DNA from: C-114 sp963719285
Lineage (GTDB): Bacteria; Chloroflexota; Limnocylindria; Limnocylindrales; CSP1-4
Direction of reading: 5' to 3'
Assembly: GCA_963719285.1 (NCBI GenBank)
Contig: CAVRBO010000002.1
Coordinates: 62,001 to 126,000, forward strand
Length of the DNA stretch: 64,000 nucleotides
Shown piece by piece: positions 1 through 6,534 of the stretch. Each line of letters begins with the position of its first letter. The stretch's first letter is position 1. The notes under the pieces were generated by a model. The model did no database searches, was not told the DNA's origin, and saw only the letters and a list, made by a program, of their open reading frames with translations. A program made the translations under genes and the position numbers.

Positions 1-1315
1 CGTAGTTGCCGGCGCCGAAGCTGCCGCCGATGAGGATCGTGAACTTGGGCACCTCGGCGCCGGCGACCGCGGTGACCATCTTCGCGCCGTCCTTGGCGAT
101 CCCGCCGGCCTCGTATTCGCGGCCGACCATGAACCCGGTGATGTTCTGGAGGAACACGAGCGGGATCCGGCGCTGGGCCGCCAGCTCGATGAAGTGGGCG
201 CCCTTGAGCGCCGACTGGCTGAACAGGATCCCGTCGTTCGCGACGATCGCGACGGGGTAGCCATCGAGGTGGGCGAAGCCGCACACGAGCGTCTCGCCAT
301 AGAGCGGCTTGAACTCGTGGAACCGGCTGCCGTCGACGAGGCGGGCGATGATCTCGCGCACGTCGATAGGGCGGCGCGGGTCGGCCGAGACCGTGGCGTA
401 CAGGCCGGCGGCGGAGGGGCCTGCGCCCTCGGCGGTGCCCGGGTCGGCGGGGATGGCCGGTGGTTCGGGCGGGCGGCGGTCCCACGGTGGCTCGGGCGGC
501 TTGCGGTTGAGGTTGGCGACGATGGACCGGCCGAGCGCGAGCGCGTGCTCGTCGTCAAGCGCGAGGTGGTCCACGACGCCGGAGATCCTGGCGTGCACGT
601 CGCCCCCACCCAGATCCTCGGCCGTGACCTCCTCGCCGGTCGCCGCCTTCACCAGCGGCGGCCCGCCGAGGAAGATCGTGCCCGTGCCCTTGACGATCAC
701 CGTCTCGTCACTCATCGCCGGAACGTACGCACCGCCGGCCGTGCACGAGCCCATGACCAGGGCGATCTGGGGGATCGCGGCCGCCGACAGGCGGGCCTGG
801 TTGTAGAAGATCCGGCCGAAGTGGTCGCGGTCCGGGAAGACCTCCGCCTGGAGGGGCAGGAACGCGCCGCCCGAATCGACCAGGTAGAGGCACGGCAGCC
901 GGTTCTCGAGGGCGATCTCCTGGGCGCGGAGGTGCTTCTTCACGGTCAGCGGGTAGTAGGTGCCGCCCTTGACCGTGGCGTCGTTGGCGACGACCACGCA
1001 CAGCGTCCCTTCCACCCGGCCGATCCCGGTGACGATGCCCGCGGAGGGCGCGTCACCCTCGTACAGGCCGTCGGCGGCCAGCGGGCTCAGCTCGAGGAAG
1101 CCGCTGCCGGGGTCGAGCAGCCGGTCGATCCGCTCGCGGACCGGCAGCTTGCCCCGCTCCCGATGGCGGGCGATGGACCTCTCGTCCCCACCGGCGCCGC
1201 GGCCCGCGACCTCACGCTGGCGGCGCCGCAGATCGGCGACAAGCGCCGCCATCGCCCCGTGGTTGGCCCGGGTCTCCGGGGCGGTCGGGTCAAGACGGCT
1301 CCGTAGGACGGCCAT
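1..1315 (-). CDS. methylcrotonyl-CoA carboxylase-type carboxyltransferase beta subunit (3' end cut by the window)
   Basis: Biotin-dependent acyl-CoA carboxyltransferase, most like the beta subunit of 3-methylcrotonyl-CoA carboxylase (leucine breakdown), a cytosolic enzyme that moves CO2 from carboxybiotin to the acyl-CoA. The visible 438 residues start MAVLRSRLDP, then ERIDRLLDPGSGFLEL and YEGDAPSAGIVTGIGRVEG, the oxyanion-type stretch MGSCTAGGAYVPAMSDE, then GTIFLGGPPLVKAATGEEV, and near the edge FLQNITGFMVGREYEAGGI and GGSFGAGNY. Usual length is about 530 residues, so roughly 95 C-terminal residues lie beyond position 1. The ATG at 1315 is preceded 7 nt away by TATCAT, so the mRNA may be leaderless. 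A propionyl-type substrate cannot be excluded, but the spacing and wording fit MCC beta best. Confidence 0.92.
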   Translation of the reverse strand, partial: MAVLRSRLDPTAPETRANHGAMAALVADLRRRQREVAGRGAGGDERSIARHRERGKLPVRERIDRLLDPGSGFLELSPLAADGLYEGDAPSAGIVTGIGRVEGTLCVVVANDATVKGGTYYPLTVKKHLRAQEIALENRLPCLYLVDSGGAFLPLQAEVFPDRDHFGRIFYNQARLSAAAIPQIALVMGSCTAGGAYVPAMSDETVIVKGTGTIFLGGPPLVKAATGEEVTAEDLGGGDVHARISGVVDHLALDDEHALALGRSIVANLNRKPPEPPWDRRPPEPPAIPADPGTAEGAGPSAAGLYATVSADPRRPIDVREIIARLVDGSRFHEFKPLYGETLVCGFAHLDGYPVAIVANDGILFSQSALKGAHFIELAAQRRIPLVFLQNITGFMVGREYEAGGIAKDGAKMVTAVAGAEVPKFTILIGGSFGAGNY

Positions 1316-1577
1316 GGCCGCGATGATACGCGGCGCCCAGCAGGGCGAAGCCGCCGACGACAAGCCCGACGGCGGCGGCCATCCAGGGCCCGACGTCCGG
1401 TCCGTCGGCGCAGTCGACGGAGCAGCTGCTCGACACCCGCGTGAACAGGAAGAGCCAGGTCGTGCCCCACGCGATGAGGGTTCCGCCGGCGCCGATGGGC
1501 CGCGGGCGTGCCAGGCATCCGACCGCGATCGCCAGCGGGCCCAGGAGTGGCACACCAACCGAGAACGTCACGACCAT
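1290..1577 (-). CDS. small three-TM membrane protein
   Basis: A 95-residue protein of unknown function. Three hydrophobic stretches are visible: from MVVTFSVGVPLLGPLAIAVG, around TLIAWGTTWLFLF, and MAAAVGLVVGGFALLGAAY, so it is probably an integral membrane protein. Its 3' end overlaps the start of the carboxyltransferase gene by 26 bp. The frame stays open and hydrophobic for about 17 codons upstream of the ATG (to a TGA near 1631) but has no ordinary start codon there, so the ATG at 1577 was kept. No recognised family. Confidence 0.5.
   Translation of the reverse strand: MVVTFSVGVPLLGPLAIAVGCLARPRPIGAGGTLIAWGTTWLFLFTRVSSSCSVDCADGPDVGPWMAAAVGLVVGGFALLGAAYHRGHGRPTEPS
1323..1328 (-). promoter_or_regulatory. 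-10 element TATCAT for leaderless carboxyltransferase mRNA
   Basis: TATCAT ends 7 nt before the ATG at 1315, so transcription would start on or next to the start codon. It lies inside the 3' end of the upstream small membrane protein gene. Inference from sequence and from the same layout at nine other genes here. Confidence 0.5.
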
Positions 1578-1628
1578 GAGGCCGCCGAGTGCGCCCGCAA
1601 CGAACCCGAGGCCGAACGCGCCGGGCGA

Positions 1629-1856
1629 TCATCCGGCCTCGCGCGCCCGGTACCAGCGCAGGTCGGCTCGACCGAAGCCGCCTGCAGGCGGCACTCCGGC
1701 GCGGATGACTTCGGGCGAGAGCGGCGTCCGGGTCAGGGCGAGGTCGGGTGGCGGCACGTCGGCGAAGGGCAGCGGGTCGACGACGCCCTCGGCCAGGATC
1801 TCGACCTGCGCGCGGGCGACGAACCCGGTCCCACCGGTGATCGCGACGCGGCTCAT
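1629..1856 (-). CDS. short hypothetical protein (possible gene remnant)
   Basis: A 75-residue frame starting MSRVAITGGTGFVARAQVEI, then a Pro-rich middle and the end GRADLRWYRAREAG. The TGGTGFV stretch resembles the first beta-alpha turn of a Rossmann domain, but the product is far too short for an epimerase or reductase. It may be a remnant, a truncated gene or a genuine short protein. The start is the ATG at 1856; a 21-codon frame just upstream ends in an ATGA overlap with it. Function not assigned. Confidence 0.35.
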   Translation of the reverse strand: MSRVAITGGTGFVARAQVEILAEGVVDPLPFADVPPPDLALTRTPLSPEVIRAGVPPAGGFGRADLRWYRAREAG

Positions 1857-1914
1857 CGGTCGCGGCCCGACGCGAGTTCGCCCCGAAGCAGTCGTCGCCT
1901 CGTGCGGAGCGTGG

Positions 1915-2466
1915 TCATGCGACCGTCTTTGTGGACGCTCGGCCGCCCGGCGCGGCGAGCGCGAAGAGCGGCAGGCCGAAGAACAGCGTTCCGAAGAAGG
2001 TGGTGGTCAGCCAGCTCGACGCAGCCACGGTTGGGCTGATCCTCCCGGCGGTCTGGGCGGCGTCGAGGCCTCCGAGGACGATCGCGGCCGCAGGCAGGAC
2101 CACGAAGCCGAGGCCGAGGACGACCTTCACGATCGCCGGCACGTCGCCGAACCGCGCGCCGGGCCGGAACGCGAGTGCAACCACGACAGCCGCGATGAAC
2201 TCGATGACCGCGAACTGCGCCCAGAAGCTCACCGGCTGAGTCGGGTAGTAGTACGCGTCCGGATCGGTCACGACGGGCGCCACGGGCAGGTTCGGCAGCA
2301 CGCCGAGCAGCGCGATCGTGGCCTGGACCAGGAGGGCTGCGACCAGGACGACGACGTGCGAGCGGAGCCACGGAAGGATCTGGTAGTCGGTGCCGCTCGA
2401 GGATGGCACCTGCCACTGACTCCCCGGAACGGACAGCGGGTCGGTCGGTTTGGTCGGCGTGGTCAT
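1915..2466 (-). CDS. four-TM membrane protein, divergent from a GbsR/MarR regulator
   Basis: A 183-residue integral membrane protein with four predicted spans: VVVLVAALLVQATIALLGVL, FAVIEFIAAVVVALAF, VVLGLGFVVLPAAAIVLGGL, and TTTFFGTLFFGLPLFALA. A cytosolic N-terminus of about 35 residues precedes them. No family recognised. The ATG at 2466 is chosen over the in-frame GTG at 2475 because AAGAGGTG sits 6 nt upstream of the ATG. A good sigma70-type promoter precedes it, overlapped by an inverted repeat. The divergent GbsR/MarR gene 130 bp away probably controls it, so the protein may be a small-molecule or stress-related transporter partner, but that is inference. Confidence 0.7.
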   Translation of the reverse strand: MTTPTKPTDPLSVPGSQWQVPSSSGTDYQILPWLRSHVVVLVAALLVQATIALLGVLPNLPVAPVVTDPDAYYYPTQPVSFWAQFAVIEFIAAVVVALAFRPGARFGDVPAIVKVVLGLGFVVLPAAAIVLGGLDAAQTAGRISPTVAASSWLTTTFFGTLFFGLPLFALAAPGGRASTKTVA

Positions 2467-2494
2467 GGCGAGCACCTCTTGTGCTACTCTGGTC

Positions 2495-2522
2495 TAGCAA
2501 GTTATGGACCGAATACCTGCTA
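2495..2522. promoter_or_regulatory. candidate GbsR/MarR operator (inverted repeat over the divergent promoter)
   Basis: Half-sites TAGCAAGT (2495-2502) and ACCTGCTA (2515-2522) form an imperfect inverted repeat, 7 of 8 positions complementary, with centres 20 bp apart (two helical turns). It covers the spacer and -10 of the minus-strand promoter, as expected for a repressor site. The link to the adjacent regulator is inference. Confidence 0.5.
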
Positions 2523-2529
2523 CTGTCAA
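2501..2529 (-). promoter_or_regulatory. sigma70-type promoter of the four-TM protein gene
   Basis: On the minus strand: perfect -35 TTGACA (2529-2524), a 17-nt spacer and a -10 CATAAC (2506-2501), followed about 35 nt later by the start codon with a Shine-Dalgarno sequence. It is one of the few consensus -35/-10 pairs in the window. Confidence 0.7.
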
Positions 2530-2594
2530 GTGGCGCGTTTCCGACGCGCACCGGCGGCTCGCGAGCCCGCGCGGCGGGGCATGGCTGTGCCACG

Positions 2595-3377
2595 ATGTCC
2601 GTTGACGTGACCACCACCGCCACCGCTCGCCGCACCGCCCGACCGACGCCGTCGAGCGGCTCGTCCGTGCGCTCCACGTCCGAGCGGGCGGAGGCGATCC
2701 GGCGCGCGCTCGCCGACGCGTGGGGCCAGATGGGCGCGGCCTGGGGCGTCGCTCCCGCCATCGCGCGGGTCCACGGCTATCTGCTCGCCCACCAGGCGCC
2801 GCTCACCGAGCGGGAGGTCCGCGAGGCGCTCGGGCTGAGCCACCGCGCGGCCAGCCTGGCCCTCGCCGAATCGGAGGCGTGGGGCCTCGTCGAGCGGGTG
2901 CCGGAGCCGCGTCGCGTGGGCCGGCGCGGGCCACCCGGCGTCGCGTTCAAGGCCGTCGGCGACCACTGGCAGTGGTTCATCCGGATCGTCGAGCAGCGCA
3001 AGCTCCGCGAGGGCGATCCGGTCCTCGTCGTGATCGCCGACGCGGCCGAGGAGGCGCGCCAGGCCGTCGCCGAGCATCCCGCCGACGTCGAGCTCGTCGC
3101 GCTGCGCGACTGGTTGACGAGCTTCCACGACTTCGTCCGGCTGTTCGACCGGTCGATCGGGATCGTCCCGCAGCTCGATCCCCGTCAACTCGAGCGTGCC
3201 CTTCGGCTCATCGGCCGGATCCCGGACGAGACCGCGTTACGTCTCGTCCGCCTCCTGGTCGAGATCCCCGACGCCGACGTGCTCCCGCTGCTCGAGACGA
3301 TGTCGCGCCTCTCCCCGGCCGGCGCGCGCCGGGCGACGAAGCTGATCGCGGGCGTGGTCCGGACGGTCAGCCGCTAG
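2595..3377 (+). CDS. GbsR/MarR-family transcriptional regulator
   Basis: A 260-residue winged-helix regulator. After a Ser/Thr/Arg-rich N-terminus (about 30 residues) come the helices AIRRALADAWGQMGAAWGV and ARVHGYLLAHQAPLTEREV, the recognition region EALGLSHRAASLALAESEAW, and the wing GLVERVPEPRRVGRRGPPG, typical of the GbsR subfamily (DNA-binding domain plus helical dimerisation tail). The C-terminal 100 residues are helical and Leu-rich, with no ligand domain recognised. The start is the ATG at 2595. The divergent membrane-protein gene and the inverted repeat between them suggest local autoregulated control. GbsR proteins often sense osmolytes such as choline; the ligand here is unknown. 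Confidence 0.8.
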   Translation: MSVDVTTTATARRTARPTPSSGSSVRSTSERAEAIRRALADAWGQMGAAWGVAPAIARVHGYLLAHQAPLTEREVREALGLSHRAASLALAESEAWGLVERVPEPRRVGRRGPPGVAFKAVGDHWQWFIRIVEQRKLREGDPVLVVIADAAEEARQAVAEHPADVELVALRDWLTSFHDFVRLFDRSIGIVPQLDPRQLERALRLIGRIPDETALRLVRLLVEIPDADVLPLLETMSRLSPAGARRATKLIAGVVRTVSR

Positions 3378-3570
3378 GGCCGCGACCGCCCCCGGAATCG
3401 CCGATACCACCCCCCGTGGTGTTCGCCACGGTCCCACGCGACACACCGTTCCACGTCGTGCTCGGCACACCACGCACGGTGGTAGCCGGCGCGAAACGCG
3501 GCGGTCCGGCTCCCTACCACCACCCTGGGTGGTAGATGCAGCCGCAGGGCCGAGGGCCGAGGGACGATCA

Positions 3571-3615
3571 GCTGGCACGTTCCACGCCACGCCCTCAGCC
3601 GTGGTTCGTGCCAGC
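3571..3615 (+). promoter_or_regulatory. long hairpin upstream of pdxS
   Basis: GCTGGCACG (3571-3579) pairs with CGTGCCAGC (3607-3615). Inside it CCACG pairs with CGTGG, separated from the outer stem by a symmetrical TT/TT mismatch, giving a 16-position stem with 14 pairs and a 13-nt loop. There is no T-run after it, so it is not a classical terminator. It lies about 110 bp upstream of the proposed pdxS -10, so it is either a structured end of upstream transcription or a DNA site. Confidence 0.45.
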
Positions 3616-3693
3616 GCGAGCACGGCCGCATCACGCCCGCGACATCCGGCGCCGAACGGCCGCGAACCGTCTCGCGGATCGCCGGTCGGACCC

Positions 3694-3708
3694 GGCCCCG
3701 TAGGGGCC
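3694..3708. promoter_or_regulatory. palindrome at the pdxS -35 region
   Basis: GGCCCC GTA GGGGCC is a perfect 6+3+6 dyad. With a 17-nt spacer to the -10 at 3725, the -35 position falls inside its right arm, where the sequence is not consensus. That is consistent with an activator or repressor site. Function inferred from position only. Confidence 0.4.
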
Positions 3709-3721
3709 ACGCCGAAGCTCG

Positions 3722-3730
3722 TGCCATAAT
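3722..3730 (+). promoter_or_regulatory. extended -10 promoter of pdxST
   Basis: TGCCATAAT: a TG extension followed by the -10 hexamer CATAAT (3725-3730, 5 of 6 consensus). It predicts a leader of about 95 nt before the pdxS ATG at 3832. The -35 region is a palindrome rather than a consensus hexamer. Confidence 0.5.
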
Positions 3731-3831
3731 CGAGGCCGCGGGCAGCGACCCGACCGACTCGAACGGGCGAGGACCCCGGGGCCAGCACGGCGGGCAGCGA
3801 GCGCGCGCAGAGACCAGAGGTTCACCTCAGC

Positions 3832-4719
3832 ATGACCGTCGATACGTCCACCTGGGTCACGAAGAAGGGCCTCGCCCAGATGCTCAAGGGCGGGGTGATC
3901 ATGGACGTCGTCACGCCCGAGCACGCACGGATCGCCGAGGAGGCGGGTGCGGTGGCCGTCATGGCCCTCGAGCGCGTGCCGGCCGACATCCGCGCCTCGG
4001 GCGGCGTCGCCCGGATGAGCGATCCGGCCATGATCGAGGGGATCATGAAGGCCGTCTCCATCCCGGTGATGGCGAAGGCGCGGATCGGTCACTTCGTGGA
4101 GGCCCAGATCCTGGAGGCGCTCGGCGTCGACTACATCGATGAGTCCGAGGTCCTCACCCCGGCCGACGAGACGAATCACATCGACAAGCACGCCTTCAAG
4201 GTCCCGTTCGTGTGCGGTTGCCGCAACCTGGGCGAGGCGCTCCGCCGGATCAACGAGGGCTCGGCGATGATCCGGACGAAGGGCGAGGCCGGGACCGGCA
4301 ACATCGTCGAGGCCGTCCGCCAGCTGCGGGCCGTCCTGTCCGAGATCCGCCGGCTCCAGGGGATGCGCGAGGACGAGCTGTTCGTCGCCGCCAAGGAGCT
4401 CCAGGCGCCATATGAGCTCGTCAAGGGCGTCGCGGCCGAGGGCAAGCTCCCGGTCGTCAACTTCGTCGCCGGCGGCATCAGCACCCCGGCCGACGCGGCC
4501 CTCGTCATGCAGATCGGCGCGGAGGGCGTGTTCGTCGGCTCGGGCATCTTCAAGAGCGAGGACCCGGCCCGGATGGCGAATGCGATCGTCCAGGCCACGA
4601 CCCACTTCGACGACGCCAAGATCCTGGCCGACATCAGCAAGGGCCTGGGCGCCCCGATGCGGGGGATCGCCCTCGAGACCATCCCCGAGCAGGAGCGGCT
4701 GGCCGTTCGCGGTTGGTGA
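3832..4719 (+). CDS. pdxS: pyridoxal 5'-phosphate synthase, lyase subunit PdxS
   Basis: Synthase subunit of the two-protein PLP pathway. It condenses ribose 5-phosphate, glyceraldehyde 3-phosphate and ammonia to PLP in a (beta/alpha)8 barrel, forming a dodecamer with PdxT. At 295 residues it has the usual length. Family motifs: LAQMLKGGVIMDVVTPEHAR, ALERVPADIRASGGVARMSD, the first Schiff-base lysine region MAKARIGHFVEAQ, the second lysine in TKGEAGTGNIVEA, and the phosphate-binding GAEGVFVGSGIFKSEDP. ATG at 3832. pdxT follows 48 bp downstream, so the two are almost certainly co-transcribed from the extended -10 promoter near 3725. Confidence 0.97.
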   Translation: MTVDTSTWVTKKGLAQMLKGGVIMDVVTPEHARIAEEAGAVAVMALERVPADIRASGGVARMSDPAMIEGIMKAVSIPVMAKARIGHFVEAQILEALGVDYIDESEVLTPADETNHIDKHAFKVPFVCGCRNLGEALRRINEGSAMIRTKGEAGTGNIVEAVRQLRAVLSEIRRLQGMREDELFVAAKELQAPYELVKGVAAEGKLPVVNFVAGGISTPADAALVMQIGAEGVFVGSGIFKSEDPARMANAIVQATTHFDDAKILADISKGLGAPMRGIALETIPEQERLAVRGW

Positions 4720-4767
4720 GCGGCCCAGGGCGCGGAGAGCGCTGACGGTGCGGGGAGCGCTGACGTC

Positions 4768-5406
4768 ATGAAGATCGGGGTCCTGGCGATCCAGGGCGCG
4801 TTCATCGAGCATGTCCGGACGTTCCGGTCCATCGGGATCGAGGCGGTCGAAGTTCGCCTGCCGTCCGATCTCGACGGCGTGGCCGGCCTCGTCCTGCCCG
4901 GCGGCGAGAGCACGGCGATGCGCCGGCTCATCGAGCGCTGGGAGCTGCGCGAGCCGATCATGCGCCTCGCGGCGAGCGGCGCCCCGCTGTTCGGCACCTG
5001 CGCCGGCATGATCCTCGTCGCGAAGGAGATCACCTCCGGCGAGCCCGCGGTCCTGCCGCTCCTGGACGTGACCGTCGAGCGCAACGCGTTCGGCCGCCAG
5101 CTCGACTCGTTCGAGGCCGATCTGAGCGTGCCGATCCTGGGCGACCAGCCGGTCCACGGCGTGTTCATCCGGGCGCCCGTCATCACCCGCACGGGCCCGG
5201 GCGTGGATGTCCTCGCCCGCCTCGAGGATGGCCGGATCGTCGCCGTCCGCGAGGGCAACGTCATCGCCACGGCGTTCCATCCCGAACTCGCCGGCGAGAC
5301 CCGCTTCCACCGGCTCGTGTCCACGATGGCCGCCGAACACGACGACCCGGCCGAGGGCAGCGGCCGCCGCCACATCCCCACCCGCCGCGAGGCGAGCGCC
5401 CGATGA
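4768..5406 (+). CDS. pdxT: pyridoxal 5'-phosphate synthase, glutaminase subunit PdxT
   Basis: Class I glutamine amidotransferase that hydrolyses glutamine and channels ammonia to PdxS. 212 residues: MKIGVLAIQGAFIEH at the N-terminus, LVLPGGESTAM (oxyanion region), the nucleophile Cys in LFGTCAGMIL (about residue 79), and the His-x-Glu pair in TAFHPELAGE near residue 172. The last 25 residues are a charged tail beyond the usual end. It follows pdxS by 48 bp on the same strand. The window pairs both subunits and shows no DXP-dependent pdxA/pdxJ. Confidence 0.96.
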   Translation: MKIGVLAIQGAFIEHVRTFRSIGIEAVEVRLPSDLDGVAGLVLPGGESTAMRRLIERWELREPIMRLAASGAPLFGTCAGMILVAKEITSGEPAVLPLLDVTVERNAFGRQLDSFEADLSVPILGDQPVHGVFIRAPVITRTGPGVDVLARLEDGRIVAVREGNVIATAFHPELAGETRFHRLVSTMAAEHDDPAEGSGRRHIPTRREASAR

Positions 5407-5464
5407 TCGGACCGGAACCGCGGCGGCCCGCCGATCTCCGGCACCAGGGGCGAGGACCCGCCCG

Positions 5465-6514
5465 GTGAGCGCCCGGTCCGGCAAGGTCCGGATGGCTCGC
5501 CTGACCGACCTCGCGGCCCTCGGCGAGCTGTCGCGCCTGTGCCAGGGCGACGGCGCCCTGACCCGGTCGCTCGGCCTGCCGGTGAGTGGTCCGCCGATCG
5601 GGATGTTCAACCTGTTCCGACTGCCGCTCGGCGCCTTCAGCCCGCACGATCTGCTGTACGTCTTCGAGGACGACGGCCGGCTCGCCGGGCTCCTTCGCGT
5701 GGAGCGCGAGAGCCATCGAGACGAATGGACGGTCGTGGAGCTCGACGGGATCGGCCAGGCCGAGGCCGGCGACATCCGCTTCCGGCTCGTCCAGCACCTG
5801 CTTCGCGACGGCAGCAAGCGCGGCGCGGTCCGGTTCCACGTGGCCTGCGCCGACACGGACGGCAACGTGGAGCTGTTCATGCAGGCCGGCTTCGTCCGCT
5901 ATGGCGAGGAGATCGTGCTCTCGCGGCCGTCCGGTCCGGAGCTGCCCACGCCGTGGACCGACGAGGAGACGACGGAGCAGCGCATCCGGCCCGCGGTCGT
6001 GCTCGACTCCCTGGCCCTCGCCCGCCTCTACAACACCGCGACCCCGGCACCCGTCCAGCGCCTCGAGGCCCTTCGGCTCGCGGACTGGGAGCGCCAGGGC
6101 ACGTCCTGGCGTGTCCCGCGGTCCTCGCTCGCGCCGATCCTCCGCTTCGCGGACGTCGAGGCGTTCGCCCAGGAAGCCGAAGGCGGCGGGAAGGACGGGA
6201 CGGTCCTCGACGGCTTCCTCCAGGTCGGGGTGGCCAAGGAGGACCAGCCCCACTATCTCAAGGTGATGGTCCGGCCGGGCGCCGACAGCGGGCCACTCAT
6301 CCGGTTCGGTCTGGGCGTGATCGCCGCGCGGACACCGAAGGATGCGGACCACCGCCACGACCACGGGGTCATCGCGCCCGTCCGGACGTACGAACACCCG
6401 GTGGATCGGGCACTGGAGGACAACGGCTTCGACCCCATCTCGACCGTGACGCTGCTCATGAAAGAGACCCTCGTCCGGGTCGCGGAGCCGGCCCTCGTGC
6501 CGGCCGTCCGTTGA
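5465..6514 (+). CDS. GNAT-family acetyltransferase-like protein
   Basis: About 349 residues. The N-terminal half reads like a GNAT domain: KVRMARLTDLAAL as first strand and helix, then LLYVFEDDGRLAGLLRVER, the helix RFRLVQHLLRDGSKRGAV and ELFMQAGFVRYGEEIVL. The second half, from about residue 185, looks like a diverged second GNAT repeat ending DNGFDPISTVTLLMKETL. The GTG at 5465 is chosen because the first strand would be clipped by the internal ATG at 5492, and GAGG lies upstream. Substrate unknown. It sits between pdxT and the AAA-R3H gene on the same strand, so it may share their transcript. Confidence 0.7.
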   Translation: MSARSGKVRMARLTDLAALGELSRLCQGDGALTRSLGLPVSGPPIGMFNLFRLPLGAFSPHDLLYVFEDDGRLAGLLRVERESHRDEWTVVELDGIGQAEAGDIRFRLVQHLLRDGSKRGAVRFHVACADTDGNVELFMQAGFVRYGEEIVLSRPSGPELPTPWTDEETTEQRIRPAVVLDSLALARLYNTATPAPVQRLEALRLADWERQGTSWRVPRSSLAPILRFADVEAFAQEAEGGGKDGTVLDGFLQVGVAKEDQPHYLKVMVRPGADSGPLIRFGLGVIAARTPKDADHRHDHGVIAPVRTYEHPVDRALEDNGFDPISTVTLLMKETLVRVAEPALVPAVR

Positions 6515-6534
6515 TCCCCAACCAGGGAGGCGAC

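Larger units (their letters stand above)
3378..3831. other. 454-bp gene-free region upstream of pdxS, rich in inverted repeats
   Basis: No convincing gene. It holds several dyad elements: ACCAC/GTGGT around 3407-3420, the octamer GGTGGTAG at 3478-3485 and again exactly 50 bp later at 3528-3535 (the second paired with CTACCACC at 3514-3521), a long hairpin at 3571-3615, a 15-bp palindrome at 3694-3708, and the pdxS -10 region at 3722-3730. Confidence 0.6.

Noticed and set aside
194..1306. Long plus-strand frames opposite the carboxyltransferase gene
   Set aside because: They are shadows of the minus-strand gene: Arg/Ala/Asp-rich low-complexity translation, no domain, no ribosome-binding site. 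The same applies to many long opposite-strand frames at 4-6, 38-41, 43-45 and 52-54 kb.
1629..1856. Full NAD-dependent epimerase gene
   Set aside because: Only the first Rossmann-like turn is present in 75 residues; no adjacent frame continues the domain.
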